In this document: piece by piece, positions 1 to 6,611 of the stretch | How positions within the stretch are numbered: the stretch's first letter is position 1 | Layout of the letters: each line of letters begins with the position of its first letter | DNA from: an uncultured Cellulosilyticum sp. | GTDB taxonomy: Bacteria; Bacillota; Clostridia; Lachnospirales; Cellulosilyticaceae | DNA length: 8,953 bases | Direction of reading: 5' to 3' | Assembly (NCBI GenBank): GCA_934725855.1 | Contig: CAKVCL010000058.1 | Coordinates: 1-8,953, forward strand | Position numbers and translations under genes: made by a program | Notes under the pieces: model-generated | What the model was told of the DNA's origin: nothing | Databases searched by the model: none | The model's input: only the letters and a program-made list of their open reading frames with translations

Positions 1-569
1 TTGACATCAAAAGGACTATCAAAATCCTTCAACATCGCATGCTTCGTATCTTTTTCTGAGAGATTGGCATGTTCTGTTGGGATTTTCCAATCAATACCAA
101 GGGTATCATCTAAGATACTGATACCACCATCTGCCTCTGGGTGATAGAAGTTATCACACTTGTACTGGAAGACTGCTGTTTCTGAGAGGACTGCGAAACC
201 ATGGGCAAAGCCCTTTGGGATGAAGAACTGGACATGATTGTCTTCTGTCAACTCTACGGCTACATGTTTGCCGTAGGTTGGTGAACCTTTGCGAATATCC
301 ACAGCTACATCAAGTACTCTACCCTTTACGCAGCGTACCAGTTTGCTTTGTGTATATGGTGGGCGCTGGAAGTGCAGGCCTCGCATTACACCATAGCTGC
401 TCATTGACTCGTTGTCTTGGCAGAAGTGAACACTATGTCCCAGGATTGGGGCAACCTTTTCTTCAAACTCTCGCTCGCTGAAACTCTCGAAGAAGTAGCC
501 ACGAGCGTCACGGAAGAGGCGTGGTTTAACAATGAGTACTCCTTCTATATCTGTTTTAATAATATCCAT
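1..569 (-). CDS. rfbC: dTDP-4-dehydrorhamnose 3,5-epimerase, partial (3' end beyond the window)
   Basis: This RmlC/RfbC cupin enzyme epimerises C3 and C5 of dTDP-4-keto-6-deoxyglucose, the third step of dTDP-L-rhamnose synthesis, in the cytoplasm. I translated it by hand from the ATG at 569-567; 189 codons are open to the window edge, so only the C-terminal end is missing. Family motifs are clear: FRDARGYFFESF (about 19-30), QDNESMSSYGVMRGLHFQ (51-68) with the expected catalytic His at 66, KLVRCVKGRVLDVAVDIRKG (76-95), and IPKGFAHGF (117-125). Tyr136 in FQYKCDNFYHP is the likely general acid. The start is favoured because the protein begins with the usual N-terminal strand and lies 15 bases after the preceding small ORF. 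It probably belongs to one transcript with that ORF and the CapD-type gene. No damage is seen. Identification is by motif recall and is strong. Confidence 0.95.
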   Translation of the reverse strand, partial: MDIIKTDIEGVLIVKPRLFRDARGYFFESFSEREFEEKVAPILGHSVHFCQDNESMSSYGVMRGLHFQRPPYTQSKLVRCVKGRVLDVAVDIRKGSPTYGKHVAVELTEDNHVQFFIPKGFAHGFAVLSETAVFQYKCDNFYHPEADGGISILDDTLGIDWKIPTEHANLSEKDTKHAMLKDFDSPFDV

Positions 570-584
570 ATCTCTGTTCTGTTC

Positions 585-746
585 TTATTTTTTATGATTT
601 TTCTTTGCATCCTTCATGGTAATGATTCTACCAGGATGTTCTGGGTCCCATACCGCTGCACCTCCATGCTTGAAATAATCCCAGAGAATAATGAGGAGGG
701 CGATGACAGAGAGAACTCCGAAAAGGATTAATATGAGTAATAACAT
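585..746 (-). CDS. Small single-helix membrane protein (53 aa), unknown function
   Basis: This short frame fills the gap between the CapD-type gene (stop at 780) and rfbC (start at 569). The ATG is at 746-744 and the TAA at 587-585. The protein opens with a strongly hydrophobic stretch at residues 1-22 (MLLLILILFGVLSVIALLII), followed by an aromatic/basic boundary WDYFKH and a polar tail of about 27 residues ending in lysines (DAKKNHKK). By the positive-inside rule this suggests a one-pass membrane protein with a cytoplasmic C terminus. I know no family for it. Support for a real gene is the start codon, the fit between its neighbours (33 bases after CapD's stop, 15 before rfbC), the same strand, and the coherent membrane-segment-plus-tail layout. 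A chance frame remains possible. If real, it may assist the adjacent membrane-bound dehydratase, but nothing in the sequence shows that. Confidence 0.6.
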   Translation of the reverse strand: MLLLILILFGVLSVIALLIILWDYFKHGGAAVWDPEHPGRIITMKDAKKNHKK

Positions 747-779
747 CTTAATTATTTATTATTGATTAATGATTGTTTG

Positions 780-2762
780 TTACTTGGCATCAAGCTCGCT
801 GTACTTTGAGTGCTGGCTCTTGTACTCTGGTACTATCTCCTTCATCTTCTTCACGATTGCCATATCATCATAGGTGAAGGAGAGCTGATAGAGGTCTTCC
901 TCGTTCTTGCGCGCCAACTCGTAAGGATACTCACGAACCTTGGCTACCATAATCTTTGGATGATGGGTAGGAACGGTGGCCTCCTTGTCGTTCAACACTT
1001 CCTCGAAGAGTTTCTCACCATCACGGAGTCCTACATACTTGATATCTACGCCTTCTACACCGGAGAGGGCTATCATGCGCTTTGCCAAATCAGCGATGCG
1101 GACTGGCTTGCCCATATCGAAGACGAAGATCTCGCCTCCCTTACCCATCGTTCCTGCCTCCAATACCAACTTGCAGGCTTCTGGGATGAGCATGAAGAAA
1201 CGGATGATGTCGGGATGGGTAACGGTGATAGGACCGCCCATTGCTATCTGCTTCTTGAAGATTGGGATAACGGAGCCGTTACTTCCCAAGACATTGCCGA
1301 ATCTTGTGGTAACAAACTGGGTGACGCCCTTTACCTCGCCATCAACAATCGCCTTGTTCAAAGCCTGGCAATAAATCTCGCAGATTCGCTTGCTGCAGCC
1401 CATCACGTTGGTTGGGTTCACAGCCTTATCGGTAGAAATCATCACAAACTTCTTGGTGCCGTACTTCACAGCCATATCGGCTATCACGCGCGTACCATAT
1501 ATATTATTCTGCACTGCCTCTGATGGGTTGTCCTCCATCATCGGTACATGCTTATAGGCTGCGGCATGGAAGACATAGTCTGGATGATACTCGGAGAAGA
1601 TGCGCTCCATACGGGTGGCATTGGTGATGCTGGTGACGATGGTTTCGCATGGGATATCGGCATAGTTCTTGTTCATGAAGAGACGGACATCATGCATTGG
1701 GGTCTCAGCCTCATCTACCAATACCAGATGTGCAGGCTTATAGATGGCAATCTGCTTCACCATCTCGGAACCGATACTACCGGCTGCACCTGTAATCAGA
1801 ATGGTGCGACCGCTGAGGAGTTTGCCAATGGCATCCATATCTACTTCTATCTTCTCACGTGGAAGAAGGTCTTCGATATCTACCTCGCGCATCATCTGAT
1901 GGCGGAGGTTTGACTTGCCGTCCCAACTCTGTGCCTTTGGCATCATCATAATCTTGATGCCTTCTGCAGTGAGTTTGTCAATCATATCCTGTTTCTCCAG
2001 GAACTTCTCTGTGACCAGCGGACTTACAAAGAGGGTCTTGACATTCATCTTGTTCATGACAGGCAACACGGTTTCATCGTATGAATAGACTTCGCAACCC
2101 AGCAGGAATCTACCAATCATGCCGGTTTCTTCTGTAGTAAATCCTTTCACGACATACTGTGAAGGATGATCGTTGCGCATGGACTTTGCCAGGGAGATAC
2201 CACCTTCACGTACACCGAGGATGAAGACTGGGATTTTGGTATCAGTATAGAAACTGGAATCGTACATATACTTCACCAGGATTCGCATCGTCCACATCTC
2301 TATCATGGAGATGAACAACATGACAACAATAGACTCTGTGGTAATCTCGCAAGGGATCCTGTCTGACAGTACAACGAGAAGAAGGCTGTTCAGGATGAAA
2401 CCGATGAAGAGGGCACCGGATATGCGGAGCAGGTCGACAAATGACGAGAAACGCATGATGCCGGAATAGGTATGGAATAATCTCATACCCACTACGAATA
2501 ACGGCAGGCTACAAATGAATGTGAGGAGGTAGCTCCAGAAATGGGAAGCCAGCACTTCTCCTCCCTCAGCGATATAGGTAGCTATCATACCTGCCACTAC
2601 GATAGCGATACTATCGAGTGCGAAGATACACCAATAAGGCAGGGTTGCCTTTGAAAAATACCAATTTACCAATTTATTGGCACAGAAGGATACTTTCAGT
2701 TTGTAAAGTAGCCCTGAGGATGGCGTCTGAGAAGAGCCATTCTGATTGTTTTTATCTCTCAT
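780..2762 (-). CDS. Membrane-bound nucleotide-sugar 4,6-dehydratase/epimerase, CapD/FlaA1/WbpM family
   Basis: The 660 residues match the long, membrane-anchored class that converts UDP-HexNAc sugars to 4-keto-6-deoxy intermediates for capsule or O-antigen. The N-terminal third carries about four hydrophobic helices (roughly 45-63, 76-94, 113-133, 143-158). A CoA-binding-like Rossmann region follows (about 175-290), then the catalytic short-chain dehydrogenase domain. In that domain the NAD(P) loop GAAGSIG is at 325-331, FHAAAYKHVPMME at 398-410, and STDKAVNPTNVMGCSKR at 443-459. The usual Tyr of the catalytic YxxxK is Met here (M454, K458), as I recall for the SMK triad of WbpM-like enzymes, so it is a family trait and not damage. 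The start lies 14 bases after the stop of the ugd remnant, indicating one transcript. The exact substrate (UDP-GlcNAc, for instance) cannot be read from the sequence. Confidence 0.93.
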   Translation of the reverse strand: MRDKNNQNGSSQTPSSGLLYKLKVSFCANKLVNWYFSKATLPYWCIFALDSIAIVVAGMIATYIAEGGEVLASHFWSYLLTFICSLPLFVVGMRLFHTYSGIMRFSSFVDLLRISGALFIGFILNSLLLVVLSDRIPCEITTESIVVMLFISMIEMWTMRILVKYMYDSSFYTDTKIPVFILGVREGGISLAKSMRNDHPSQYVVKGFTTEETGMIGRFLLGCEVYSYDETVLPVMNKMNVKTLFVSPLVTEKFLEKQDMIDKLTAEGIKIMMMPKAQSWDGKSNLRHQMMREVDIEDLLPREKIEVDMDAIGKLLSGRTILITGAAGSIGSEMVKQIAIYKPAHLVLVDEAETPMHDVRLFMNKNYADIPCETIVTSITNATRMERIFSEYHPDYVFHAAAYKHVPMMEDNPSEAVQNNIYGTRVIADMAVKYGTKKFVMISTDKAVNPTNVMGCSKRICEIYCQALNKAIVDGEVKGVTQFVTTRFGNVLGSNGSVIPIFKKQIAMGGPITVTHPDIIRFFMLIPEACKLVLEAGTMGKGGEIFVFDMGKPVRIADLAKRMIALSGVEGVDIKYVGLRDGEKLFEEVLNDKEATVPTHHPKIMVAKVREYPYELARKNEEDLYQLSFTYDDMAIVKKMKEIVPEYKSQHSKYSELDAK

Positions 2763-2776
2763 AAATCTATTAAAAA

Positions 2777-2998
2777 TTAGTCTTTACTGAAAATGTCTCG
2801 TGTAAATGGCTTCTCTGCCAAATACTTTTCAATGTAATCACTCTGGATTGGAGAAATCTTATTGTTGATTTTCTCCACTTTCTCTGGGATTACATCTACT
2901 GCTGTTACATGATAGTGCTGAGATAACAGGGTTGCTATGCTCAGACCTACGTAGCCGGTACCGGCTACTGCTACTTTTAAATTCTTAAAATCATTCAT
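2777..2998 (-). pseudogene. ugd: Truncated UDP-glucose 6-dehydrogenase, N-terminal remnant (73 aa)
   Basis: The frame begins like a normal UDP-glucose/GDP-mannose dehydrogenase: the NAD-binding Rossmann start has GTGYVGLS at residues 13-20, then [14 protein letters not shown] and [15 protein letters not shown]. Full-length members are around 400 residues; this one stops at 73. After about residue 63 the sequence departs from the family (ending [10 protein letters not shown]), and the CapD-type gene starts 14 bases later. The middle NAD domain, the catalytic Cys and the C-terminal UDP-binding domain are therefore absent, and no room remains for them nearby. It cannot oxidise UDP-glucose. The likely origin is a deletion joining the 5' end of ugd to capD, leaving the ugd promoter and start to drive the downstream genes. 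Expression as a small nucleotide-binding peptide or a translational leader is conceivable but unsupported. Confidence 0.8.
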
Positions 2999-3042
2999 AA
3001 TGATATTGTGTTTTTATTCTTTTTTGTTCTAAATCATCCCAG

Positions 3043-3243
3043 CCTTCTTTAGCATTAAAGAAGGAGTTTTTCGAAAACCTACCCGTCCTTCCTTACCATT
3101 AAAGAAGGCTCCACCTATCATCTCGGTCTTCTCCCCTCAGGGAAGAAGAAGGAAACCGCCCTGCTCGGTGCTCAGAACCGCTGCGCTCTAAGGTTGGCGG
3201 ACCATCAAAGGTCTACGCCATGGTTGTGCGGGATGGGACCGCC
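3043..3243. repeat. E1: GC-rich, hairpin-rich intergenic element, left side of cassette
   Basis: The gene-free stretch 2999-3325 holds this structured block and no convincing ORF. Visible parts in plus-strand order: a hairpin with perfect 9-bp arms CCTTCTTTA (3043-3051) and TAAAGAAGG (3056-3064) around GCAT; the 16-mer TTTTCGAAAACCTACC (3068-3083), repeated exactly in E2; a near-copy of the first hairpin (3087-3095 with 3100-3108, one mismatch); a stem 3128-3136 with 3140-3148 (one mismatch); the word CTGCGCT (3181-3187); and an imperfect long stem GGCGGACCATC (3196-3206) with GATGGGACCGCC (3232-3243) enclosing GTCTACGC (3211-3218). CATTAAAGAAGG occurs twice, at 3053-3064 and 3097-3108. It lies about 45 bases upstream of the ugd remnant start, so it would sit in that operon's 5' leader. 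It could be a repeated mobile or structured element, a leader RNA, or both. Confidence 0.6.
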
Positions 3244-3325
3244 TTAATGCAATGCTTCCTATACCTAATCTTAAGTCTTATTTACAAGAATCAGCAAAAA
3301 GCAAAGACTAGTAATAAATATATTG

Positions 3326-3526
3326 TTATCTCCTCATTAACTTTGCTGCAAATTCAAAGAAATCTGCAACGTTCTTGAAATTATCAAACTGCTGGCAATA
3401 CATACTGGCGTAAGGTTCAGGGAACCTTTGTCGTATATCTGCCTTTATCATATTTGCTAAAACCTCCTTTGTGTAAGCTTTCAGCAATTCGTTGTATTGT
3501 TCTTCGCTCATGATATTCTCTGTCAT
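3326..3526 (-). CDS. Small hypothetical protein (66 aa from ATG)
   Basis: I do not recognise this protein. It is a soluble, mostly helical-looking polypeptide with no hydrophobic segment. An acidic start (MTENIMSEEQYNEL) is followed by AYTKEVLANMIKADIRQRFPEPYASMYCQQF and an aromatic stretch VADFFEFAAKLMRR at the C terminus. The same frame is open back to a TTG at 3595 (89 residues), but the added residues look unlike a natural N terminus. I therefore prefer the ATG at 3526-3524, with the ATG at 3511 also possible. A promoter-like sequence at 3740-3710 lies upstream and a stop separates it from the synthetase gene, so it is probably transcribed on its own or as a trailing gene of the cassette. 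It may equally be the last piece of a decayed gene. Its role is unknown. Confidence 0.5.
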   Translation of the reverse strand: MTENIMSEEQYNELLKAYTKEVLANMIKADIRQRFPEPYASMYCQQFDNFKNVADFFEFAAKLMRR

Positions 3527-3709
3527 TTCAACGTAAGTATTTGCTAAAGACTCCTTAGAGTCTCTGAAACTGCTTGCGCATATCAACGAGAGCAAGCATT
3601 TGCTGACTCACGCATCTCCTTCGCCTCATTGTCACTTATTACATCCTCGGCGAACTTTGGCTTGCTATTTAATTGTTTCTTGCCTTGTACATAATTTAAA
3701 ATCACGGTG

Positions 3710-3740
3710 AAAAGGTACAAAACTTTATCTAGGCGCACAA
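3710..3740 (-). promoter_or_regulatory. Candidate Bacteroidota promoter for the small gene at 3326-3526
   Basis: On the minus strand a TTG (3740-3738) is followed after 20 bases by TACCTTTT (3717-3710). This is one base from the Bacteroidota -7 consensus TAnnTTTG, at the usual distance from the -33 TTG. Transcription would begin near 3703, giving a leader of roughly 175 bases before the preferred ATG. It lies just past the stop of the synthetase gene (3772), which argues that the small downstream gene is expressed independently. Sequence match only. Confidence 0.45.
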
Positions 3741-3771
3741 TACGGCTTTCACCGAATACTTACAATGAAAT

Positions 3772-4782
3772 TTATGATTTCAACACCTCATCCGAATATC
3801 CTAGCATTTTTACTATATAAGATATAGATGAATAACCAAAAGGCCAATTGTCTCTCGTAAAAGTTTGCCAAGTAACGAAACAATAGGTTGCTAACAGCAA
3901 TATTGGCTGACTAAATAAGAAGATGTCTTTTTGATAATCAGCAATACCTTCCTTTAGCATATCAGTTTTATCTTTTAAAAAATCGGAGAATTCCGTTAAA
4001 GCCTGATTGACTTTAGTATCATCCAATAACTCTATGAAAACATCCCAAACCTCCCGATCAAACTTCTGCTCATTGTAATTATCATCTAATTCAGAAAACT
4101 CTTTGCAGACTAGGACACGAAGAGATATGCGATTATCATTCATAGGAACATTCATAGCTAAGATTTTTTCAAACTTACTGTCAGACTCTTCAAGAAAAGC
4201 CATAGATGCTGCTAGCATTCTTAAAGCCATCTTATCTTGATCCTTGCCATGCTTATAAAAAAGCGCATGACTCACCTCAGAATATGCATGTTGCAATAAT
4301 GTACGAACTTGAACTTCACAAGTCAAGACATTTATATCTTTCGAAGAATCATATCCTTCGCATGGCATTAATATAAAATGGTCGGACTGATAAGAAAAGA
4401 CCTCAGGATGTTTTAGCCTTATTTTCATAGTGTCCTGAGACTTTTCTTTCACAATCCATTTTATTCCATTTTGACTTTCTATAAAATCAGACATTTTCTT
4501 GACTGATTGCGGAAACAAGAAAACTAATCTTGTACCAACCTTGTCTGTTATTTCAAGAATTGGGTTCTCATATTTTTTATCACGATAAAAAGCCTTTGAT
4601 CTAAACGAGTTATCGTCCTTAATACGAAATTTTGCAGGAATTTGAATGTTTTCAACTAAAGAAGGTTCTATCGTCTGAGCGAAAGCATTCAACTGTTCAT
4701 CTATATGACGTGCCCATTTCGTCAACTCATCTCGTAATGAACGGAACTCCTCCATCACTTCACTTTCATTCATTTGCATCAT
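3772..4782 (-). CDS. RelA/SpoT-domain nucleotide pyrophosphokinase (small alarmone synthetase-like)
   Basis: The N-terminal 180 residues form a RelA/SpoT synthetase domain, which transfers pyrophosphate from ATP to a nucleotide, classically GTP or GDP, making (p)ppGpp; some toxic relatives make ppApp or modify tRNA. The key motifs are present: basic substrate loop FRIKDDNSFRSK (52-63), DxxGxR as TDKVGTR (79-85, Asp80), YxSxH as YQSDH (131-135), and EVQVRTLLQHAYSEVSH (156-172). The acidic and arginine residues expected for activity are kept, so I expect an active enzyme. No HD hydrolase domain and no TGS/ACT regulatory domains are present. Residues 180-336 are a helical extension of unknown function with a short hydrophobic patch at about 289-304. 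The start overlaps the end of the NA37-like gene by 17 bases; ATGs at 4782, 4779 and 4773 compete. A lone synthetase in an accessory cassette points to a toxin, signal or defence role. Confidence 0.85.
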   Translation of the reverse strand: MMQMNESEVMEEFRSLRDELTKWARHIDEQLNAFAQTIEPSLVENIQIPAKFRIKDDNSFRSKAFYRDKKYENPILEITDKVGTRLVFLFPQSVKKMSDFIESQNGIKWIVKEKSQDTMKIRLKHPEVFSYQSDHFILMPCEGYDSSKDINVLTCEVQVRTLLQHAYSEVSHALFYKHGKDQDKMALRMLAASMAFLEESDSKFEKILAMNVPMNDNRISLRVLVCKEFSELDDNYNEQKFDREVWDVFIELLDDTKVNQALTEFSDFLKDKTDMLKEGIADYQKDIFLFSQPILLLATYCFVTWQTFTRDNWPFGYSSISYIVKMLGYSDEVLKS

Positions 4783-5791
4783 TTTCCGCTTCTATCGTTA
4801 TGATAATCTTATTCGGGTTCTCCATGTCCTTGTCGATTTTTACTCGATTCGTAAAGATCTCCCTATTTCCGACGAGTTTAATTCCATCACAAATATCAAC
4901 TCGTTTATTTTGAATTACGTTACTTATAGCAGCTGTATCTTTCGTAAAAGCATGCGCTAATTCCTTTGCACAAACTTTATTCAGAAATACATCTCTATCT
5001 TTCTCTGGAACAATACGAATTACCGTTTCTCGTGGATTAATGACTAAAGTCTCATCTGTCAAGCTACTAAAAAGCAAATCTTCCACGTTCGCTTTCGTAT
5101 CGTATTCATTTTTATAAGTCTTATTGATGCACTTACGCATTTCATCATAAAAGAGTTTCGTCAGGACGATGTTGTTTTGCTTGATAGACAATCCTAAGAA
5201 ATCTTGATAAAAGTACCGTGCCAGTGCTGTTCCACTAGCAAACTGATCATCAAAAAGGGTATAAGAAAAGGACTCTTTCTCTAAGTTTTCCCCCTTTTGA
5301 ATCATCATAAATGCCTTGTACAACTTTTGGGAAGGACTCAATATTATGTCTTTTAGGGCTTGTGCCTGATGATTGACAACACTCAATGCCATATGAGGTT
5401 CTGCCTTGAATACAAAGACAGCAACCTTGCCACGATAAAGGCAATCTAACACCAAGAGGAAGCCTCCAGGTATGGCTCCACGATTAGAACTATCTGCTAA
5501 TATATTGGCTACTGTTTTGCTACTTTCTATGAATACTTCATCCGACATCGTTCTAAGATTCCTTAAATAAGAGAAAGTGCTTCCATCTGCATCATTTTCT
5601 AAGACGAGTTCAAAACTTTTACTATGAAAGCCAAACGAAGTTTGTATTCTATTTTTTAGCAAAGTTTTAATTTCATTATCAAGCGAAAGAAGTTCATCGT
5701 TATACTCACAATGAGCATCAACATTCTGTTCTTTGCCTTTTATACGATGCATAATAGCTCTTTCAATAGAAATATGATCTATATATAACAT
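4766..5791 (-). CDS. Nucleoid-associated protein-like (NA37/NdpA family resemblance)
   Basis: This 341-residue soluble protein resembles the 37-kDa nucleoid-associated family (NdpA/YejK). Matching traits are the N-terminal pattern IDHISIERAIMHRI (4-17), a central core strand region PGGFLLVLDCLYRGKVAVFVFK (108-129), and the aromatic helix ARYFYQDFLGLS (191-202), which recalls the family's YFxxFLG signature. The C-terminal part GIKLVGNREIFTNRVKI (303-319) ends in alternating strands. Family members bind DNA in the nucleoid; the precise role is poorly known. I see no nuclease, ATPase or membrane motif. It starts 50 bases after the SLATT gene stop and its last 17 bases overlap the RelA/SpoT-like gene in another frame, so the two are likely translationally coupled and may work as a pair, one perhaps restraining or directing the other. 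The family call rests on recalled motifs and is moderate; a novel partner protein is the alternative. Confidence 0.6.
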   Translation of the reverse strand: MLYIDHISIERAIMHRIKGKEQNVDAHCEYNDELLSLDNEIKTLLKNRIQTSFGFHSKSFELVLENDADGSTFSYLRNLRTMSDEVFIESSKTVANILADSSNRGAIPGGFLLVLDCLYRGKVAVFVFKAEPHMALSVVNHQAQALKDIILSPSQKLYKAFMMIQKGENLEKESFSYTLFDDQFASGTALARYFYQDFLGLSIKQNNIVLTKLFYDEMRKCINKTYKNEYDTKANVEDLLFSSLTDETLVINPRETVIRIVPEKDRDVFLNKVCAKELAHAFTKDTAAISNVIQNKRVDICDGIKLVGNREIFTNRVKIDKDMENPNKIIITIEAENDANE

Positions 5792-5841
5792 TGGCTTAAC
5801 TAAATTATTATTTTACATGAAACATTATCACGACCTTTCAC

Positions 5842-6453
5842 TTAGATTTTTTCAAGTAACAGCCGACACAAATACCATCCAATAAGGACAACAGGAAGTA
5901 ATGCAATTACCCAATAGAGAAAATACATATCCCACACATAATAGCGGAACTTCATCACAAGCCTACCCACAAAATCTTTTTTTTCGTCGAGCATCACGGC
6001 CGTATATTCATAATCAAACGAGGTGTGATTAAGATTATATTTATGAAGTATTTCAAAATACTTTGCTTGGAAGTCTTCTGTCTTAGCCTTCATCTCATCA
6101 CTGGAAACTCTTTCTCCATAGCTCAAAATGAGTCTCATATCTCGGTATAACTTATCAAGTTCGTTGCCACAATCATGATAGTTATCCATACGTTTCTCAT
6201 AACCAAGTGCACTGAACAGTAAAGACATAACCAAGAGAAAAGTGGATAAGATGATTGTAACAATACTAATTAATTCGGATAAGCTTTTCTCATACTTTAG
6301 TAGTGCAATCAAACTAATAGCTATAATGGAAGCCGAAAAGAAAGACTCGGCAACTTTAGAAGCATCACGATTACGCTTCATTCTGCGATAAGCAGTAAAC
6401 CGTGCTGTCATTGTCTTATAAACTACATCTGAGAAATCTTTCAAATACTCCAT
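5842..6453 (-). CDS. SLATT-domain membrane protein, probable pore-type effector
   Basis: The layout fits the SLATT fold: a basic amphipathic N-terminal helix (FTAYRRMKRNRDAS, 19-32), two closely spaced membrane helices (about 38-53 and 62-84), then a cytoplasmic helical stretch with YEKRMDNYHDCGNELDKLYR (85-104). A third hydrophobic segment sits near the C terminus (about 177-198). SLATT proteins are predicted effectors that damage the inner membrane in abortive-infection systems, usually triggered by a linked nucleotide-signal or sensor enzyme. As I recall, the three-helix subgroup (SLATT_5) is described as linked with reverse transcriptases, which fits the RT directly upstream. It lies 158 bases after the RT stop, with a possible small hydrophobic ORF ending six bases before its ATG. 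At 203 residues it looks intact. The subgroup assignment is from memory; the effector role is family inference. Confidence 0.82.
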   Translation of the reverse strand: MEYLKDFSDVVYKTMTARFTAYRRMKRNRDASKVAESFFSASIIAISLIALLKYEKSLSELISIVTIILSTFLLVMSLLFSALGYEKRMDNYHDCGNELDKLYRDMRLILSYGERVSSDEMKAKTEDFQAKYFEILHKYNLNHTSFDYEYTAVMLDEKKDFVGRLVMKFRYYVWDMYFLYWVIALLPVVLIGWYLCRLLLEKI

Positions 6454-6459
6454 GATGAA

Positions 6460-6597
6460 TTATATTATAATTAAAAAGAAGGAACTCCCTATCAAACACG
6501 AACAAAACCAAACATAAGTTGGCAAGCCACTCTTTGCGAGTAGCATCAAATACGTTACAAATACTCCTAGGAGTCTAGTTGCCTTATAAAAAGCCAA
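6460..6597 (-). CDS. Possible small hydrophobic ORF between RT and SLATT genes
   Basis: The gap between RT and SLATT holds a frame open for 63 codons and ending in TAA at 6462-6460, six bases before the SLATT ATG. Starts available are TTG at 6597 (45 residues) or ATG at 6546 (28 residues). The product is almost entirely apolar, with segments like LLGVFVTYLMLLA and WFCSCLIGSSFFLIII, so it would be a one- or two-helix membrane peptide. Tight spacing to the SLATT start is typical of coupled genes. Against it: no strong start signal, an AT-rich tail that makes Ile/Phe codons likely by chance, and no recognised family. It lies in the -1 frame relative to the RT, so it could also be a frameshift extension of the RT. 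Confidence 0.3.
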   Translation of the reverse strand: MAFYKATRLLGVFVTYLMLLAKSGLPTYVWFCSCLIGSSFFLIII

Positions 6598-6611
6598 CCA
6601 AGGAGTCCCTT

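Noticed and set aside
417..731. Plus-strand frame of 104 codons
   Set aside because: It lies antisense to rfbC and the small membrane ORF, both of which have coherent minus-strand proteins; the product has no recognisable features.
810..1523. Long plus-strand frame of 237 codons, and others opposite the CapD-type gene
   Set aside because: These are antisense shadows of a strongly conserved enzyme gene; their His/Trp/Leu-rich products look like reverse-complement artefacts.
3043..3243. CRISPR array or insertion-sequence ends
   Set aside because: Repeats occur only twice and are not evenly spaced with spacers of unique sequence, and no transposase frame or terminal inverted repeat with target duplication is visible.
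3583..3759. A 58-codon open frame after the synthetase gene, in the same frame as it, beyond two stops (TAA TAA)
   Set aside because: It has no ATG near its beginning, the promoter-like sequence at 3740-3710 lies inside it, and I recognise no family. It may be a gene relic, but support is too weak to list.
6509..6516. TATGTTTG on the minus strand, a perfect Bacteroidota -7 box about 55 bases before the SLATT start
   Set aside because: There is no TTG at the right distance upstream (the nearest useful one is 30 bases away), and it falls inside the possible small ORF. It is not enough to call a promoter.
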